Below the pieces are notes generated by a model. The model was given only the letters and a program-made list of their open reading frames with translations, did not search any database and was not told the DNA's origin. Of a stretch of DNA of 64,000 nt, positions 1 through 10,620 are shown one piece after another. Made by a program: the position numbers and the translations under genes. Source of the DNA: Channa striata. Its lineage: Eukaryota; Chordata; Actinopteri; Anabantiformes; Channidae. The stretch lies in NCBI GenBank assembly GCA_033026295.1, contig CM065172.1:17727165-17791164 (forward strand), given 5' to 3'. Position 1 is the stretch's first letter. Each line of letters starts with the position of its first letter.

Positions 1-1276
1 TCACTACTTATATTTTCCAGACTACAACAAGGCTTGTGAAAATGTATAGACTAAAGACAGCTTGCAACCTTGTATCACTACCAGCTTTGACATCATCAAT
101 ACAGCTTTGTCTTTATTGTCCCACAAATGTTAAAACCCTTTGGTTGAAATTATTATATCGTCGCTGGGAGCAGCTTTGTTGATGTGCCCTAGTTGAATTC
201 TTAACACTCAATGGAATAATTATAATATAATTACAATGGTCTAACATTTTGTAGGATATGCTTTTTGCAGTGCTGCATCCACGAAACCTGAGGGGCGCAG
301 GTTTTAGAATTCACCGCTGTCAGCGTTTCAGTAATGATCTCTATGAGCTCTTGTGCCGTCCTCAGACAGGATGAGCACAGGGTCCAGGAGGCAGAAAAGC
401 ATATTAGGAACATGTTATTTGGATTGAATTTCTCTCTGAGGGTCAGATTATTGTATTCTGTGTATGCAAAGACTAACTGGACAATACAAACACAAAAACC
501 TCTCATATTTCAAGAGGCTATTTTTTTTTGTTGGTTGTGTTACTTGTTTGTGACCAACTGTAAGTTGCAACATTCTGCTAACTGACAAATCACTACACTG
601 TGTTAAAAATGGTGTGATCTGGTTTCAAAAGCTATTCTGTCCTTTCCAGCTGTTTTTACACTGCATTGCTTTGTGAGGACGTAGTGAATGTCCTTGAGTA
701 AGGTCTTGAAAGGTGTGATGGAAGTGTACTTCGTTGTGATGATTTGTAACTATTAAAGGTGTGACTGTGTGTTTATGTGTGTGTGTGGGTGCATGCACAT
801 GAGTGTACTTCCACCCGCGGTGCAATTGGTCATCTGATGAGCTGCAGGCTCATCTCTCCCTACAGCGCCCAGATGGCCTGTGATTACGCACGGCTCAGTA
901 GAGATTACTGTGCACCAGAGATGGAGAGAGAAAGACAGGAGTAAAAATAAATACATAGTTCAAATGAGGAAAAAGTTGGCACTAAATGAAATGAAAATGT
1001 GAGGTATGTGGGGTCAAAGAAACAGAGGGAGGGTGATGATGCAGAGCGGCTAGCTTCACACAGCTCAGCATCAACAGAAGGCAAGCATGCCGCAAAAACC
1101 TCACAAACATCTCCATCTCCACAGAAACATAAAAGCCTTAAAACTACCTTCAGTTTCCTTTGTTTTCCTCAGTTTTTAGTTTCACTGCAGAAAACCTGCA
1201 ATGAAAACGATGCGCTCAGGTTTCGTGTGCTGCATTATGTTTAAACCGGTAGCCGGTGATGGATGACAAAGGTCTT

Positions 1277-1317
1277 CGCGCGTGCGTGTTCATGTACGTG
1301 CACGCGCGTGAGTGTGT
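1277..1317. repeat. Alternating purine-pyrimidine inverted repeat
   Basis: The arm CGCGCGTG at 1,277-1,284 is repeated as its exact reverse complement CACGCGCG at 1,301-1,308. The whole block is mostly alternating purine and pyrimidine (GC/GT steps), which favours Z-DNA or a small cruciform. No gene overlaps it. Confidence 0.6.
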
Positions 1318-3486
1318 GGCTCATGGGAATGTCTCTACCAAGGAGTAAACACAAGGGCATTTGTCACCAACAGCAATTTGACGTGATTGATAACACACTG
1401 ACATGGAAAGTACCCCCAAAAGAGCAGTGAGAAAAATGACCATCGCTTCACTGAACTGACACCATTTAGGTCTGGATGTGCTCAATGGACGAGCTTCCTC
1501 TCGAGGAACATCTGTAGAATTTACCCAACAGTAACGTCGGTTTTACCGACATACTTCAAGTGCAGTTGTTTTAAGTAAATAATCAAGGCTTTTAGTACGA
1601 TAGTTATGGAGATATGCTTGTGATTTAAACACAAAAACCAGAACAGAACAGTGAGAGCAAAAACAGAATGTAAAGCATTCAAAGCTTCCACTTAGGAATG
1701 AGTCAACAAATTCATACCTCAGAGCGCTCGGCTAACAAACACTGAAACCAAGAGGAGCACTCCGGTCATATTTCCTTCACTGGATACGAAACAACAATGA
1801 TGCAATCCTTCACTGAGTGTCATTCAGGGAAGCAAACCCACAAGCTACTTATTGTAATAGGGCTGAATCTTGTTGTGGTTATGGGTGTCTTATGTATAAG
1901 TGTATTGCTGGCACACACTCTCGGCCCCCAAATGGATTCAGGAGGACGGCATGCATCTACCTGTTTTGTTTTTATCACTTACTGAATGTTCCAGAAGGCT
2001 GAATGTGTCTGTCTGCCTGTGTGCGTCCTTTCATAAAGACACTAAAGTAATTTTTTTTGAAGATGATGATAGGTGGCAATTTAACAACCTCCAGTACATG
2101 CACTTCATATTTCAAAGATAATTACAATGGGTTTTAACTTCAGGCACTTAAAGCAGCAGACAAAGAGCAAGATTTTCAAGGAATCAGCTGACACACATGC
2201 ACGCACACATCATGCAGACACACACAGACACACACATGCATGGACTACAACACAGATGCCAAGCAGCCTGAGGCACTTTGTTCTTTTATTACATTTTGAC
2301 CTTTCTGGATCAATGTAAATCTAATGAAGTGCCTGTTAGTGAATTAGGCCCTCAATGAGAAAAAAAAAACGCTCAGAGTCTGGAATAACTGTTTGAGGAA
2401 GATAAGCCACAATGGACCACTGGAACAGGATCCATCTGTGTGGATGTAGCTCTCATCTCCTCATTAGACGCAGAGTGTTATGACTGGCCTGTGATGAGAG
2501 CTGTGGTTGGTGCAACGCATGCTGGGAGCGGCTGGTGCAGTGCAGTGGCCATTGAAGCTCACACTTTCAAATCCCTGGGTGATAATTTAAAATCAGAGGA
2601 AGGATCTAGGTGACACATCTTTAAAGGCGGAGGGAGCAATTTTTAACTTCTTTTGAAAATGCAAGTCACCGCAAACTTCAGCCATTAAAAGCAATAAGCC
2701 AAAGTCCAGATCTCACTTCTGTAAAACAGTGCTATCTTATTTTGCTAGGTCATTACAGAGGCAGAGCGGTACAGCATGATAAATGGCTGATGGGCTCTGC
2801 CGACTACAATAGGTGAAAGGAGATGAGCCTGTTGCCAGGGTGAATTTAGCGTGAAGCACCTCGATGACATTCACGGAGAGCAGATCCAACTGGGACTCGG
2901 AAAGCAGCAGCCATAACCTTTATACACGTTTCATAAACAGTAAGAGACAGAAGTCAGACAGAAAACACTAACTGTTGAAGGGTTCTGTGTTTAATTGTGA
3001 AGAACTAACTATAATTGCCTTGAAAAGGTAGGAGTAATTAAGTTGAAAGGGCAATAATTTGAGTCAAGTCTTGATGATATAAATCATCTTGCATTTTTCT
3101 CTGCAGGTATTCCTCTACAAACCCTTATCCTGCAGCCTTCTGTGGGAGTCATGACCCTTCAGTTTGGGAATGAGTACTTTAAACAACACTCCTACGGGAT
3201 CAAGGAATTTCTGACAATCCACACTAAATAGAGCCAGTGTTCTGGTGTTCGGACCAAAGGGTGGATAAATGAACTAAACAGGAATAACATACCAGTGCCA
3301 TCTAGTGACACAACAGGGGCTGTACAACTTAGTTTAGCAGTTGGGGACGTAGTATACAAATTTGGGGCAGTGTGGTTTTAGAAATAATATCTGAACAAAC
3401 AAGAGGATTGCAAAAGCCAATTGTCCTGCTTTAATAGGAGGTAAGACTTAGAGACAGGATGAGTCTCACTCCAAACACATTTACAG

Positions 3487-3545
3487 GATGAGTGACAATA
3501 TTTTGGCCGGTCCTCACAACGTTTCACTGGGTTTTAGGGTCCAAA
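3487..3545 (-). repeat. Relic of dispersed fish repeat ('GTCCTCAC' family), copy 1
   Basis: The stretch holds 'ATTTTGGCCGGTCCTCACAA' followed by a GGGTTTTAGGGTCC-like part. The same layout is seen, less degraded, at 24,690-24,905 and 30,830-30,912. Family membership is judged by eye from shared blocks (TGTGAGGAC, TTTTGGCTGGTCCTCAC-like, CCTTTGAAGTTGTG-like), which I know to be common in fish genomes. Confidence 0.45.
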
Positions 3546-3960
3546 CACATTTAGCAAACCTCTGGTTTCATTTTACAGTTGTATTAAGAAATTTATTTAG
3601 CAATGAGCAGATGGGTATTGCATTGTCATGAAGAAATTGTCAGGTCAGAAATGCAGCTGAAATGCAGGGACAAGTGGCTGCATTGGAATATAAAAACTCT
3701 TTGTCATTGATGGCACAACCAAAGGGAGTTTTAACCAAACCAGCTCCTGTTCAGAACTAGACCACACCACCTAAAATGATGGGACCTTGACAAACGTAAT
3801 AGGCTCAACAGAATTTCAGAAAGATTTTTCTACCACAAAGAAATCTCTGGACTTCAATTTCAGCCTGAAAGATAATAAATATACATTCTAAAAAACTACT
3901 TTTAAACTTTGGGATATTGTTAAAACATGGAGCCAGGCTTATATCAATATTTGACCAATT

Positions 3961-3983
3961 AAAAAAAAAAAAAAAAAAAAAAA
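3961..3983 (+). repeat. Poly-A run (A23)
   Basis: A homopolymer of 23 A. It is not preceded by a recognisable SINE or LINE body, so it may be a plain slippage tract or the tail of an old retrocopy. Confidence 0.9.
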
Positions 3984-4094
3984 GGATTTACAGCGGCAGG
4001 ATGTGGAGCCGACTCCACAGAAGCTACAGTTTTGCGCTGCACACAAATCTTAAACTCAGTTTCCAAAAGTCTAGGATCCTGTGTTGTCAACCAT

Positions 4095-4709
4095 CAGGGA
4101 TGTCCCAAACCAAATACCAGTCTCAGGTCTACGGTCCAATACTGCCCTGATGTACTTGTATTCTGATAAAGCTTTACCTCACAAAATTTGAGCAGAAAGA
4201 TAAAAAATGTCATTGATTTGGTGCAATTTTAAAATAAGTGTCAACAACTCTCTCTGCTCTGCTCTGCTGAAGTCTGAAGATCTAAAGAATATTTTAAACA
4301 TACGAGTGACATTGGCGACAACCGAGGGAGATCTTTCATTACCTAGAGCTTTATCTCCTCTGTAGACTCTACAGTCCATGTTGTCCATCTAGGATCGCGC
4401 CATAATTGTGCATTGTCCTTTTCAGTGAAAGTTGCTCTGTTTATAGTACACTGGTCCCCGCCATGTTTGTTTTGGCAGGAGAACATGTGAGAAGACACAA
4501 TCTTTCCGGATTTGCAGGGTTGTTTATCTCAGAACTTCCGGTCGTCAGGTGTGTGCTCCTTCCAGTATTGAAGTCTGAACTGTCACGTCTTAGGTATTCT
4601 TTAGGTGTGTCATTACTACTAGTACTCTAATCAGTACTTTGTAAAAGCAAGGGCTCAAATGTAGGTTTTTGTACATACTCTGGGAAAAAGTGGTTTTGTG
4701 ACATCCCTA
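4095..4709. mobile_element. Non-autonomous hAT-type DNA transposon, complete
   Basis: The element is about 615 bp. Its left end reads CAGGGATGTCCCA and its right end, reverse-complemented, reads TAGGGATGTCACA, giving 13-bp imperfect terminal inverted repeats (11 of 13 identical). It is flanked by TCAACCAT (4,087-4,094) and TCAACCAA (4,710-4,717), an 8-bp target-site duplication with one mismatch, which is the hAT hallmark. It has no transposase frame, so it would have moved with an enzyme supplied in trans. The two changes in the TIRs and one in the duplication suggest an old insertion. Confidence 0.8.
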
Positions 4710-5501
4710 TCAACCAACATGGGGATGTCCACCATCTCAACCCAGAGATGGCCTCCACCTGGCTTGGTCTCTCTCCATCTTCCTCCTCTTCTTCTCCACT
4801 GCCTCCATTCCCTCCAGACCTCTCTGCCTCACCCTAGTGTGTACAGGAAGCTCTGCTCTGAGACAGCCTAGCCTTCTGATGATCAGAGAGGAAAAACACA
4901 ATGCCTTCAGTGTGCTAGAAAGGAGCTCTACTCCTCATAAAACACACACACAGACACACACACACTCACACACACAAAAGAAGAGAAATAGAATGGAACA
5001 TGCTTTTACTATTAAGGCTCAAATTTTTCTTTCCATATGACTTTCCCCGGAAAATTCCCCTCATCAGACAGCAGACTGGAGAAGACACACAGATAGACAG
5101 ACACACAGGGCTGTGTCTTTTCTGTATCTTGGACTGAGAAAGAAATACTTCAAGGGTGTGAAAGACTACTGAACTGGGCTCTGTCTCGGCTCTTTGTTAT
5201 CAGATTGCAGGGCTGATTTCAGATGATTTTGTCTCCATTTTTAGACCAGCCACAAAAAAAACCCCGTCAATAAACCTTAATGAGCCCCCCCCACTCTCAG
5301 AAGCCTGAAGCTATTCCACTACAGCATCTGGTTTACATACAACTTGATCTATCTAGACGACTATTTTGAGATTAATTTCATCTCTGGGGTAATGCTTAGC
5401 ATCAACATATTTGTCCTTTCTTGGGTGACACCAACTAACTCTGTCCATTTCTAGAAGGCCTCAACAGTTGGTACCATTTAAGAAAACTAGGTCACTTCCG
5501 T

Positions 5502-5540
5502 CGTGTGTGTGTGTGTTTGAGAGAGAGAGAAAGAGCGAGA
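5502..5540 (+). repeat. Compound microsatellite (GT)n(GA)n
   Basis: A GT run turns directly into a GA run followed by GAGCGAGA repeats. Confidence 0.85.
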
Positions 5541-8500
5541 GCGAGACAGTGTATCAGCCAGGCCCTACTACAGGCCAAGAGACCTCCAGTATAAACATAC
5601 TGTGCAGGAAGGACTGCTACTATGAACAGAAACATCCTAATACAGTATGTGTAAAACAGTATGTGACTTAGCACTACTGCTATTCTAGCTGTCATACTTT
5701 AGCTCGTTCCCTAACACTACCACACAACATACTTATAACTTGACTGTGTTGTTACCGGCGCCATAGCAGGCTTGTGATGACAGATGAGTCTGCAGCAATA
5801 AAAAACTGTTTGTTTCTCGCAACAAAAAAATTGATTAACTGGATATAAATAATGTACAATACAGGGGCCCCCCAAGCCTTGTTTTAACACCTTTACACAC
5901 ACAGATGCAGGACAGCAATGTGACATTGGTAAAATATGCTGATAGTATGGCAATAGTTGGTCACTTACATAAGAACACAAGCTGTGACAATTTTAGTCAG
6001 ACTCATAAACTATAATAATGAGGTAAATCCAAGTCCTGGTTAACATTATTAGAAAATTAAGAGGTTTTGGAGTCATAATGTTGTGGAAAGAGTGTATGTT
6101 TGATTGAGATTGTCGTGGTGATACCATCCCAGACTGGTATGGCAATCTGACTGTGGCAAATAAAAATTAATTTACCAGGATCGTTAAAGCTGCTGGAAAA
6201 ATCACAGGTTCCACCATGGTTTATAACACTGTTTGCTAAATTTGAACTAATGCCTTCATGACGACGGTGCAGGAGTCATTTGGATAGCAAGAAAATATAT
6301 AATGAATCATTTGTGCCAAATGCAAACGGTGTATTAAACAGTCAGCTGTGAGACATCCTTATGTTCTAATGCTTTGTGTGTGTGTGTGTCTGGGTATGTG
6401 TATGTGTGTTAATTATTGTTTTCAACTCATTTGCCTTATGCTGTATGTAATAGAGTGCTTTAGAAATTTGTTTTTGTTCCTTTGTCCCAAAGTCTATGGG
6501 TTGTTGGTTAAATAAGGTCTGTAGTTTTTCAAGTTTATACTTCTAGATAAAATGAATGAATAAATACCCCTCTCACACTATTTATTGAGCTGTTATGTTC
6601 CCTAAAAAGACAATTTCTAAAAAGTGGCTAAATGAGACTAACAGAGGTTGTCAGGAACATTAAAGATCAGACTCATTACTAACTAATCAAAAACTAAATT
6701 ATTGTAAAGTTCACACATCAAGGATCTTATTTTTCACAATAATCCAAATGCAAATGAAAAATTTGCATGTAAATTTTGTGCTGTTATGACCCAAGTGTCC
6801 ACCTTGGTGGTCCTCCAGTTATGGCTGTGATACAGATTATTCACATGTTATTACAATTTTTTTAAATTTGAAGTAAACACATGGATTATCATACTTCCCA
6901 AATTGGAAAAGAGGCATAAGATGATTTAAAGGATATCAAAACCCTTTTGTCACTGAACACTATTAATTGCTCATAAATACTCATAATTCATGTCCACACT
7001 TGTTTGAGTTTACTCATATCTAGACATCACAAATCAAAAGGGTTGGGTACCACTGTCTCACTGGCTTTTCCCAAGTAGACACAGCAGCAACAGCTGGGCG
7101 TGGTGAAAAGTTGTGACATTATTAATTTTTCAACAATAGTAGGCAATAAAAACTGCTGTATGATTGCCTTTTGACCTTCAACAGTTTTATGACACCTCCA
7201 ATCACACCTCTGGAAGCAGCGTGCCAACAAATCCTAAAGAACCTGTTGAACAGGAGGGTGATGACACAAGGTATTCGCTGTGGCTATAGGAAACCGTACA
7301 TCAACACAAACCAGTTTCTAATCCTACCCAGTTGTTCTTCAGTGCTTTGAATTCTTTTTCAGAGGTAAACGGCACTTCAACAAGTCCAGCACTGCACTGC
7401 ACGAGGACATGCAGGCTTAAAATAGGCTGTCCAAAAAGGCTTCAATCACATCACAGCCCCTCTTTTCCACACATGCTCACGCAAACATCTTAGCTGAAGA
7501 CCTAGCAACAGCAAGACGCACACATGACCTCCATTAGGAAAATCAGTGTGACACTCAGGCAGGCTGGGAAGGAGCCCGAAGCTTCTGAAAGGCCCTGAAA
7601 CGGAGTCATGCTCTCGCTCTTTCATGAAACTGGAGGAGAATGATAAGACCTGGGGGAGTCGACAAATGCAGGGGATGTCAGTGAGCGGCACTTACAGGAA
7701 TACACCCTGTTGCCGGGTGACTGATATGTTGGTTTCTTTGATCACCGTAACACTTCACATGGTGGCCAAACAACTGTGTTTCCAGACAAGGTTGGTTTTG
7801 CAACTTTTTGCAATCTAATACATTTATATATTATGCTCTATACAGATATTTCAAGAGCAAACCATTGCACCCTTATTGTGATGACAAGCCTTTGATGTGA
7901 TGTAAGTCAATGCTTCCAGCTGATGTTATATTATTTCTAACAGTGAGGGTCAGTACATTTGCTGAATTACTGATCCCTTACAGCAACATTTGAAAATAAC
8001 AGAACACCAACATCCACCCTAGAACAGTTAGAAGGGCTGCTACCAACCATTTTAATCATAACAGTGACTTGGATTCAAATTTCTCCCATCATACCCTGCT
8101 CCCAATAGATGAGCCTTACTAGACATTACTACTACTTTTCTTTCGGCTTTTCCCATCAGGGAATAACTAATAAATACTGACATGGTATGGAGGGGTCTAG
8201 GTTATGGGCTTGATTTCGGTGTCCCTGTCTTTATGATTTGACAAGTAGCCTGACAAATGGGTCAATCGTGTACTCACTCACTGCAAGACAACCAAGTGTT
8301 TGACAGTGAGCGAGAGCAACAACAGGGTGGGAACAAGGGGAGCTGGGCAGATAATATCCTCGCCATGCTCCTCACTAGCGCTCTGTGTTTATCCACCCAT
8401 GACAGGAGATGTTTACATTGGCCCGGTTAAACACAGACAGGCCCACTAGCTTTTGTTAATAATAAATAACCTAAAGAGCCGGTCAGGACGTTCGTGCAGG

Positions 8501-9970
8501 AGAATCGAGCCGCCACACGTGGACCACCATTGTTCTGCATCCTGTGGCGGAGACACATTCACCTACTTAGCATACAGAGCGTGAAGACCGAGAGTAAAGA
8601 CTGTCGGAAAACTTTATGGAGTTGGAAACAACTCTTGAGGATTGAGGTGGAATTCAAACTGAGAGGCATGTTATGCACCCCCAAGTTTATTAGGTTGTGG
8701 TTTATTTTCATATAATCTGCAATGATTTGACGTGAGCAGCCTACAACCCTTTTGACCCTCCCATCATAAACATAAAAATAAGCATTAGAGAGTGCACGGG
8801 CTGCTTGGGTTCTCATGTGGAGGGAATAGAGTTGAGGGAAGTTTAGAAAAGAAAAAAGAAAGAGTTATATTTCATCTGATGGCGGCTGTAGTGAGCACTA
8901 GAGCTGTATGTGTGCGTCTGTGTGCAAGCACAAGTGTGTATTGGGCAGGGGGGTTTAGGGAGGCAGAGAGAAGAGGGGGTCGAGATTGATCTGGGACAGT
9001 GTGGGAGAGAAAGAGGGAACTGCAAAAATAAAAAGAGTGCATGCAAGGCCTTGGGAATGAATATCTGTGTGGGAGACAAACGATACACTGCTGGACAGCC
9101 GGAAAAAGACAGTCAGCCAGAAGGACGGCAGATCGATTCCTCCCCTGAGTCTCACAACAAACACGCGTTTTTTTTTCCTCTCTGCATAGCTCACCTCTGC
9201 TGCAGTCTGATATCGTCCCATCAGCACTTCGTCTCTATCACTCTCTGATACCCTCCCCCCCTCTTTGTCTCCACACTATAGCACTTTATTCTGTGGCCTC
9301 TGTGAAAAATCTGGAGATTTCACCAAATTTTCTATGGAGTTTGGTTCTCACAGTATCACACTGTGGTTAATGGATAGGAAGATTAAGCCAAACGCCCCAG
9401 ATCTGTCATCCTAAGACTGTACAGAACGCAACACATGGACACAGTGAATAATGAACATTATTGAAAGAATAACAAAACTTAGCAGCACTTTTGGTTTTTC
9501 TTTCTTTCTACGTCAACCTTTCTTTCATCACCAAGCCCAAAGATCCCAGTTCATGTCTGACTTTGCCACTGAAGTAGAAGAGAAACTCAGAGATGCATTT
9601 CATAATCGAATCAGATAAGAAACCCAGAGACACACTCGCACACCTCCTACGGTCCTACTGACAGATGAACAGACTCGCAGGCACATCTCAAGTCTGTCGT
9701 GAACTCGGTATCACACTCACACGCGTCCTTTCAAAATCACATTCCACACACTGGCAACGTGACACACAAACTCCAGTGGGGAGGATGAATGAGTCCATTT
9801 CCAACATAATCAGAGCCACCGCCGCTGTGGTTACTACTTGATTTCCAGTCGTATGTCCCCAGATAACTGTGATTGTATGTGAGGGGGGGCTCCTTGTCTC
9901 ACTGAGGGTTTGGCACCGCTTTGCTCCAGTTCTTGCCGTGTCAGCTTCAGCTTCCCCGCACACTATTAAA

Positions 9971-9995
9971 GTGTGTGTGTGTGTGTGTGTGTGTG
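9971..9995 (+). repeat. Microsatellite (GT)12
   Basis: Perfect GT dinucleotide repeat about 200 bp from the CpG-rich block. A second GT run lies at 10,103-10,129. Confidence 0.95.
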
Positions 9996-10102
9996 AAACA
10001 GCCCGACGAGCAAAACAACTCTGCGTTGTTGTGGACTTGATGCAGGCCTGCAGCTGCCTCGTTGACAGCTGGCAAAACTATTCTGGAATTCAAATCTACT
10101 GC

Positions 10103-10129
<27 letters not shown>
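10103..10129 (+). repeat. Microsatellite (GT)13
   Basis: Perfect GT dinucleotide repeat at the edge of the CpG-rich block; in the minus-strand reading it would lie just inside a first intron. Confidence 0.95.
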
Positions 10130-10133
<4 letters not shown>

Positions 10134-10179
10134 GGTCATCTGGAGACAACCCAAAGAAAGACTTTCTTTTACAGCCGCC

Positions 10180-10620
10180 GTTCTTTACTTACCCGTAGCC
10201 GAAACCCCCTGCATCTTGCGCGAACTTCTTATCCGGTCTTTCTCCGCCGAACCCGTCCCGTGCTCGGAGAATCTGGCGCCGGGGTCCGATGGACTAAACT
10301 CGGAGGAGCGCCTCCACTTCAGAGCCCCCGTTTTCCTCTTCGCCGAAAAAAGCAGCCACACACGTTCCTAACGGAGGCGAGAGGTTTTTAGCCAGCTCAT
10401 GTGGGGGGGGGGGGGACTGCCGACTGGCAGCAGTGTGGTCCTCCCTCCTTCCCTCCGTGTCCTCCCTCCTTTCCTCCCTCTCGGAGACAGAAGTGTCTCC
10501 TCTGCTCGGCCAGAAAGGAAAAAGACAATGCGCGCTCCCGCCTGCGCGAGGCGCGAGCCCCACAACCCCATTCATTGAGCGTGAATGCGAGGAATGAACG
10601 ATTAGGTTCAGGGGACAGAC
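10180..10620 (-). promoter_or_regulatory. CpG-rich promoter-like block with possible first exon
   Basis: This is the most CpG-dense block in the left third of the window, with stretches such as GGCGCCGGGG and GCGCGAGGCGCGAG, against an AT-rich background. On the minus strand ATG at 10,214-10,212 opens seven codons (M-Q-G-V-S-A-T) that run into a strong splice donor: the exon would end at 10,193 and the intron would start GTAAGT. The gene would then continue leftwards, but I could not find a second exon in 1-10,192 and cannot name it. A plus-strand start is also possible. The GC-rich character is certain; strand and exon are inference. Confidence 0.45.

Larger units (their letters stand above)
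1..4094. other. Intergenic or intronic stretch, no gene recognised
   Basis: I found no convincing coding exon on either strand. Open frames here are short, contain no recognisable domain and lack good splice context, except for a 40-codon frame after a good acceptor at 3,107 (see findings). The stretch holds a Z-DNA-like alternating purine/pyrimidine block at 1,277-1,317, CA-rich tracts at about 2,195-2,240, a relic of a dispersed fish repeat at about 3,487-3,545 and a run of 23 A at 3,961. If the CpG-rich block near 10.2 kb is a minus-strand promoter, all of this could be intron. Confidence 0.5.
4710..10180. other. Non-coding stretch, no gene recognised
   Basis: No exon can be supported. 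Contents seen: CA-rich DNA at 4,938-4,977, a GT/GA microsatellite at 5,502-5,540, a GT-rich tract near 6,376, and a GT microsatellite at 9,971. Open frames of 60-110 codons exist but are low-complexity or lack splice sites and known domains. It may be first-intron DNA of a minus-strand gene starting near 10.2 kb, or simply intergenic. Confidence 0.5.
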
